Of a DNA stretch of 64,000 nt, positions 60,233 to 64,000 are shown one piece after another. The position numbers and the translations under genes are program-made. The notes below the pieces were generated by a model. It made no database searches. It saw only the letters and a program-made list of their open reading frames with translations, and had not been told where the DNA came from. Position 1 is the first letter of the stretch. Each line of letters begins with the position of its first letter. This DNA is from an uncultured Clostridia bacterium (GTDB lineage: Bacteria > Bacillota > Clostridia > Oscillospirales > Butyricicoccaceae): assembly GCA_910586575.1 (NCBI GenBank), contig CAJUJQ010000003.1:1-64000 (forward strand), written 5' to 3'.

Positions 60233-63055
60233 TTACCGTGCCAGGTACTTTTTCAGATATTGTCCAGTATAGGACCGCTCGCACCGGGCGACCTCCTCCG
60301 GCGTGCCGGAGCAAACCAGCGTACCGCCCTTGTCACCGCCCTCAGGGCCAAGGTCAAGGATATAATCGGCGGTCTTAATCACATCCAAATTATGCTCAAT
60401 GACCACCACCGTGTTCCCGGTTTCAACCAGCTTTTGCAGCACGTCAACCAATCGGTGCACATCGGCAACGTGCAGACCCGTGGTCGGCTCGTCCAGAATA
60501 TAAACCGTTTTGCCGGTCGAGCGCTTGGAAAGCTCGGTTGCCAGCTTGGCGCGCTGGGCTTCGCCGCCTGACAGCGTGGTTGAGGACTGCCCCAGCTTGA
60601 TATACCCTAAGCCTACGTCCTGCATGGTTTGCAGACGGCGCGCAATCTTGGGCACGTTCTCGAAGAAAACCAGCGCTTCATCGACCGTCATGTTGAGCAC
60701 TTCATAGATATTCTTGCCCTTGTAGCGCACCTCAAGGGTTTCCTTATTGTAGCGCCTGCCCTTGCACACGTCGCAGGGAACATACACATCGGGCAGGAAG
60801 TGCATTTCGATTTTCAGCAGGCCGTCGCCGCCGCAGGCTTCGCAGCGCCCGCCCTTCACATTGAAGGAGAACCGCGACGGGCCGTAGCCGCGCGCCTTGG
60901 CGTCCGACGTGGAGGCGAACAGCTCCCGGATATCGTTGAAAACGCCGGTATAGGTCGCCGGGTTCGAGCGCGGCGTCCGTCCAATAGGCGCCTGGCTGAT
61001 TTCGATCACCTTATCGAGATGCTCCTCACCTTCCAGCGCGTCATGCGCACCGGCACGGGTCTTGGCGCGGTTCAGGTCGGCGGCAAGGCGCTTGTACAGG
61101 ATTTCGTTGACGAATGACGATTTGCCCGAGCCTGAAACCCCGGTCACACAGGTCAGCGTCCCCAGCGGGATGGAAAAATCGGTGTGCTGTAGGTTGTTCA
61201 CCGCCGCGCCGCGCACGGTCAGCCATTTGCCGCTGCCCTTGCGGCGCACCTCGGGGACGGGGATTTTCCTGCGCCCGCTGAGGTACGCGCCCGTCACCGA
61301 CTTGGGTTCCTTCACCAATTCATCCACTGTGCCCGCAAAAATGACCTCGCCGCCGTGCACGCCCGCGCCGGGGCCGATATCGACGATATAATCGGCGGCA
61401 TACATGGTATCCTCGTCATGCTCGACCACAATCAGCGTGTTGCCCAGGTCGCGCAGGCGCTTGAGCGTCGCGAGCAGCTTGTCGTTGTCGCGCTGGTGCA
61501 GGCCGATGGACGGCTCGTCCAGGATATACAGTACCCCCATCAGCGAGGAACCGATCTGGGTGGCAAGCCGGATACGCTGGCTCTCGCCGCCCGAAAGCGT
61601 GCCGGACGGGCGCGAAAGGGTCAGATATTCCAGGCCCACCGACTGTAGGAAACCCAGCCGGTTGTGGATTTCCTTCAAAATGCGGTCGGCAATCATGTGC
61701 TGCATTTCGGTCAGCTCCACGCCATGCAGGAAACCGATTGCCTTTACAACCGACTTTTCACAGTATTCCGCGATATTCAGCCCGCCGACCGTCACCGCGA
61801 GGACTTCCCTTTTCAGCCGCCTGCCGCCGCAATCCGGGCAGGGGACTTCATTCATGCATTCCTCAATTTCGGCGCGCATATATTCGCTCGAGGTCTCGCG
61901 GTAGCGGCGTTCCAGGTTGGGGATAATCCCCTCAAAGGGCTGCTGCATCCTGCCGCCCGAAAAACGGCTGACCGACAGCTCGAGCGGCTCCTTACCCGTG
62001 CCGTACAGCAGCGCGTCAATCCCTTCCCTGCTGATTTTCTCCATCGGGGTGTCAATCTTAAAACCGAACTTTTTGCCCAGCGCGTCATAGTACATCCGCG
62101 CAATCGTGCCCGGGTCGCTGTTCGACCAGCCGCTTGCCTGAATCGCGCCGTCCTTGATAGAGATCTTCGGGTTCGGTATGATGCGGTCGGGGTCAATCTT
62201 CATCTGCACGCCCAAGCCGGTACAGGTCGGGCACGCACCGTAGGGGTTGTTAAACGAGAACATGCGCGGGGTCAGCTCTTCAATTGAAATCCCGCAGTCC
62301 TCGCACGCGTAATTCTGGGAAAACGACAGCGTTTCCCCGCCGACGATATCCGCCAGCACCAGCCCGCCGGAAAGCGCGCTTGCCGTTTCCACCGAGTCGG
62401 CAAGGCGGCTGTGCGCGTCCGCGCGCACGACTACGCGGTCGACCACAATCTCAATCGAGTGCTTCTTGTTCTTTTCCAGCTTGATTTCTTCCTCAAGGTC
62501 ATAAATAATCCCGTCCGCGCGTACCCGGACATAGCCAGACTTGCGCGCGTCCGCAAAGACCTTCACATGCTCGCCCTTGCGCTGCCGCACCACCGGCGCT
62601 AAGATTTGCAGCTTCGTGCCCTCGGGCAGCGCCATCAGCCGGTCAATAATCTGGTCAATCGTCTGCTGGTGGATTTCCTTGCCGCACCTCGGGCAGTGCG
62701 GCGTGCCCACCCGCGCCCACAATAAGCGCAGGTAATCATAAATTTCGGTGACCGTACCCACGGTCGAGCGCGGGTTCTTGGAGGTCGTTTTCTGGTCGAT
62801 GGAAATCGCCGGGGACAGTCCCTCGATATAGTCCACGTCCGGCTTTTCCATCTGCCCAAGGAACATCCGCGCGTAGCTCGACAGCGACTCGACATAGCGC
62901 CGCTGCCCCTCCGCGTAGATGGTGTCGAACGCCAGCGACGACTTGCCCGAACCGGACAGCCCAGTCAGCACGACCAGCTTGTCACGCGGAAGCCTGATAT
63001 CTATATTCTTGAGATTGTGTTCCCGTGCGCCCTTTACAAAAATATGCTCCTGCAT
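60233..63055 (-). CDS. uvrA: Excinuclease ABC subunit A
   Basis: 940 residues from ATG 63055 (GGAAGG 10 bases upstream). Walker A motifs GLSGSGKSS and GVSGSGKSS; signatures [14 protein letters not shown] and [14 protein letters not shown]. Zinc fingers CEDC/CPTC and [12 protein letters not shown]. Recognises DNA damage and loads UvrB. It would normally follow uvrB directly; here a decayed gene separates them. Confidence 0.97.
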   Translation of the reverse strand: MQEHIFVKGAREHNLKNIDIRLPRDKLVVLTGLSGSGKSSLAFDTIYAEGQRRYVESLSSYARMFLGQMEKPDVDYIEGLSPAISIDQKTTSKNPRSTVGTVTEIYDYLRLLWARVGTPHCPRCGKEIHQQTIDQIIDRLMALPEGTKLQILAPVVRQRKGEHVKVFADARKSGYVRVRADGIIYDLEEEIKLEKNKKHSIEIVVDRVVVRADAHSRLADSVETASALSGGLVLADIVGGETLSFSQNYACEDCGISIEELTPRMFSFNNPYGACPTCTGLGVQMKIDPDRIIPNPKISIKDGAIQASGWSNSDPGTIARMYYDALGKKFGFKIDTPMEKISREGIDALLYGTGKEPLELSVSRFSGGRMQQPFEGIIPNLERRYRETSSEYMRAEIEECMNEVPCPDCGGRRLKREVLAVTVGGLNIAEYCEKSVVKAIGFLHGVELTEMQHMIADRILKEIHNRLGFLQSVGLEYLTLSRPSGTLSGGESQRIRLATQIGSSLMGVLYILDEPSIGLHQRDNDKLLATLKRLRDLGNTLIVVEHDEDTMYAADYIVDIGPGAGVHGGEVIFAGTVDELVKEPKSVTGAYLSGRRKIPVPEVRRKGSGKWLTVRGAAVNNLQHTDFSIPLGTLTCVTGVSGSGKSSFVNEILYKRLAADLNRAKTRAGAHDALEGEEHLDKVIEISQAPIGRTPRSNPATYTGVFNDIRELFASTSDAKARGYGPSRFSFNVKGGRCEACGGDGLLKIEMHFLPDVYVPCDVCKGRRYNKETLEVRYKGKNIYEVLNMTVDEALVFFENVPKIARRLQTMQDVGLGYIKLGQSSTTLSGGEAQRAKLATELSKRSTGKTVYILDEPTTGLHVADVHRLVDVLQKLVETGNTVVVIEHNLDVIKTADYILDLGPEGGDKGGTLVCSGTPEEVARCERSYTGQYLKKYLAR

Positions 63056-63113
63056 AAATGGTTTTCCTTCCGTAATCAATACACAAAATACGAATTTTAG
63101 AGTTGTAGTACAC

Positions 63114-63613
63114 CTATTTGTATACCACATGATAGGCCTTGATTCGCTCCTGACCAGACCAAGTCTTCCCCCTCCAAAATGACTTAAAACTCCGATACTT
63201 ACATTCTATAACAAACGAACCAATATACCATCCTGATTGTTTGGAATATACATTGATACAAATATCCGGCCGATTATCCTTTCTTGTAACATAGAACGGA
63301 TTATCATACATCTGTATATACTTTGATTTTTTTGGTAGAATTATATCATATATTGTTTCTATAATTGCTCGTTCATCCTCAACACTGATTTTCGTACCAG
63401 GCTCCAAGAATGGAAATAAAAGATGATTCGCAAAAAGTCAATCTGACTTTGATTCTATAATCGAGCATCGGCTCGAAAAAATATCGTACTACGCAGATAT
63501 AGCACCGCATCTCATAAAGCGAACTGCGTTTTTTCAAACCTCTGGGAAGGCATTCCATATCGTTCCTTCTCACTCAAGTACGATAAAAAGCTGTTATAAA
63601 ATTCTTTTGTCAT
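63114..63613 (-). pseudogene. Decayed PD-(D/E)XK nuclease-like gene
   Basis: AT-rich, unlike both neighbours. A start MTKEFYNSFLSYLSEKERYG at 63613 stops at 63512. Further down another frame gives LFPFLEPGTKISVEDERAII and [29 protein letters not shown], ending at 63114. The D...ECKYR pattern resembles the nuclease domain of restriction-type proteins (DUF2357-like). Stops and frame changes show decay. Foreign origin is likely from base composition. Confidence 0.6.
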
Positions 63614-63677
63614 TTACCATTTCCCGCTCTCTCATAGCTCATCCACGCCGTCTCCTTTTTTCAAATTGCGGAATATA

Positions 63678-64000
63678 TTAGGATTTCGCAAATACGCTTA
63701 CCTTTTGCTTGCTCTTGGCGTCCAGGTCTCCCTCGAGCGCCTTGATTTGGTCGCGCAGCTCGGCGGCAAGCTCGAATTCCAGCAGCTTCGCCGCTTCCTT
63801 CATCTGCCGTGTCAGGCGCGCAATCTCCGCCTGGGTTTCCGCCTTGTTCAGCTTGCGGCGGCCCTGCGGTACCTTCGTATCGCCCGAGATTTCAATGATA
63901 TCATGCACATTCTTGCGCACCGTCTGCGGCGTGATGCCGTGCGCCTCATTGAACGCCATTTGCAGCTTGCGGCGGCGGTTGGTCTCCGTAATCGCGCGGT
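63678..64000 (-). CDS. uvrB: Excinuclease ABC subunit B, C-terminal part
   Basis: The gene enters from the right edge. Visible: TETNRRRKLQMAFNEAHGIT, then the C-terminal UVR motif IARLTRQMKEAAKLLEFELA AELRDQIKALEGDL that contacts UvrC. UvrB holds damaged DNA for incision. The stop is at 63678, 65 bases before the decayed gene begins. Confidence 0.95.
   Translation of the reverse strand, partial: RAITETNRRRKLQMAFNEAHGITPQTVRKNVHDIIEISGDTKVPQGRRKLNKAETQAEIARLTRQMKEAAKLLEFELAAELRDQIKALEGDLDAKSKQKVSVFAKS

Overview
The window is a stretch of Clostridia chromosome (Firmicutes). The gene order of the S10-spc-alpha ribosomal cluster, the rimP-nusA-ylxR-ylxQ-infB-rbfA block with a rimP leader hairpin, near-consensus SigA promoters, AGGAGG ribosome binding sites, and a zinc-type S14 all fit. 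The high GC of the core genes and the families of small intergenic repeats suggest an Oscillospiraceae/Butyricicoccaceae-like gut anaerobe. That last step is an inference from style, not a species identification.

Layout. (1) 1-6185 is the right end of an integrated phage-like element of lower GC. It carries tiny genes on both strands, a candidate small RNA, a CI-type repressor divergent from a Cro-like gene with three 17-bp operators, small zinc-ribbon and membrane proteins, and a large serine recombinase. (2) The element sits inside a GH18 spore-cortex-type hydrolase gene, of which only the 3' part (6186-6641) is present. (3) 6942-16492 is the rimP-nusA-ylxR-ylxQ-infB / rbfA-nrnA-truB-x-ribF translation and RNA block. 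(4) 16494-24655 holds SbcCD, three poorly known secreted or small proteins, and several non-autonomous repeats (MITE-like). (5) 24678-31840 has an alanine/glycine symporter, then an AraC regulator divergent from a TRAP transporter (DctPQM) followed by a GH28 pectin hydrolase; together these look like a uronate scavenging locus. (6) 32130-34490 is an S-layer-homology protein flanked by direct-repeat hairpins. (7) 34896-52170 is the ribosomal cluster, all on the minus strand from rpsJ to rplQ, with rpoA, secY, adk, map, infA and a KOW protein. It is interrupted between rpsN and rpsH, and between rpmJ and rpsM, by repeat-rich spacers. (8) 52764-57886 is a purine salvage operon: two adenine-deaminase paralogues and an NCS2 permease. 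(9) 58337-60169 has a cupin, and a radical SAM gene divergent from an HxlR regulator. (10) 60233-64000 has uvrA and the 3' end of uvrB, separated by a decayed AT-rich nuclease-like gene.

The observations most worth following are: the element splitting a sporulation-type hydrolase gene; the two-hairpin RNA at 1423-1496; a sequence shared by the S10 leader and the spacer upstream of rplC; the relocated promoter and hairpin array upstream of rpsH; and a 40-residue gene between rpsJ and rplC.
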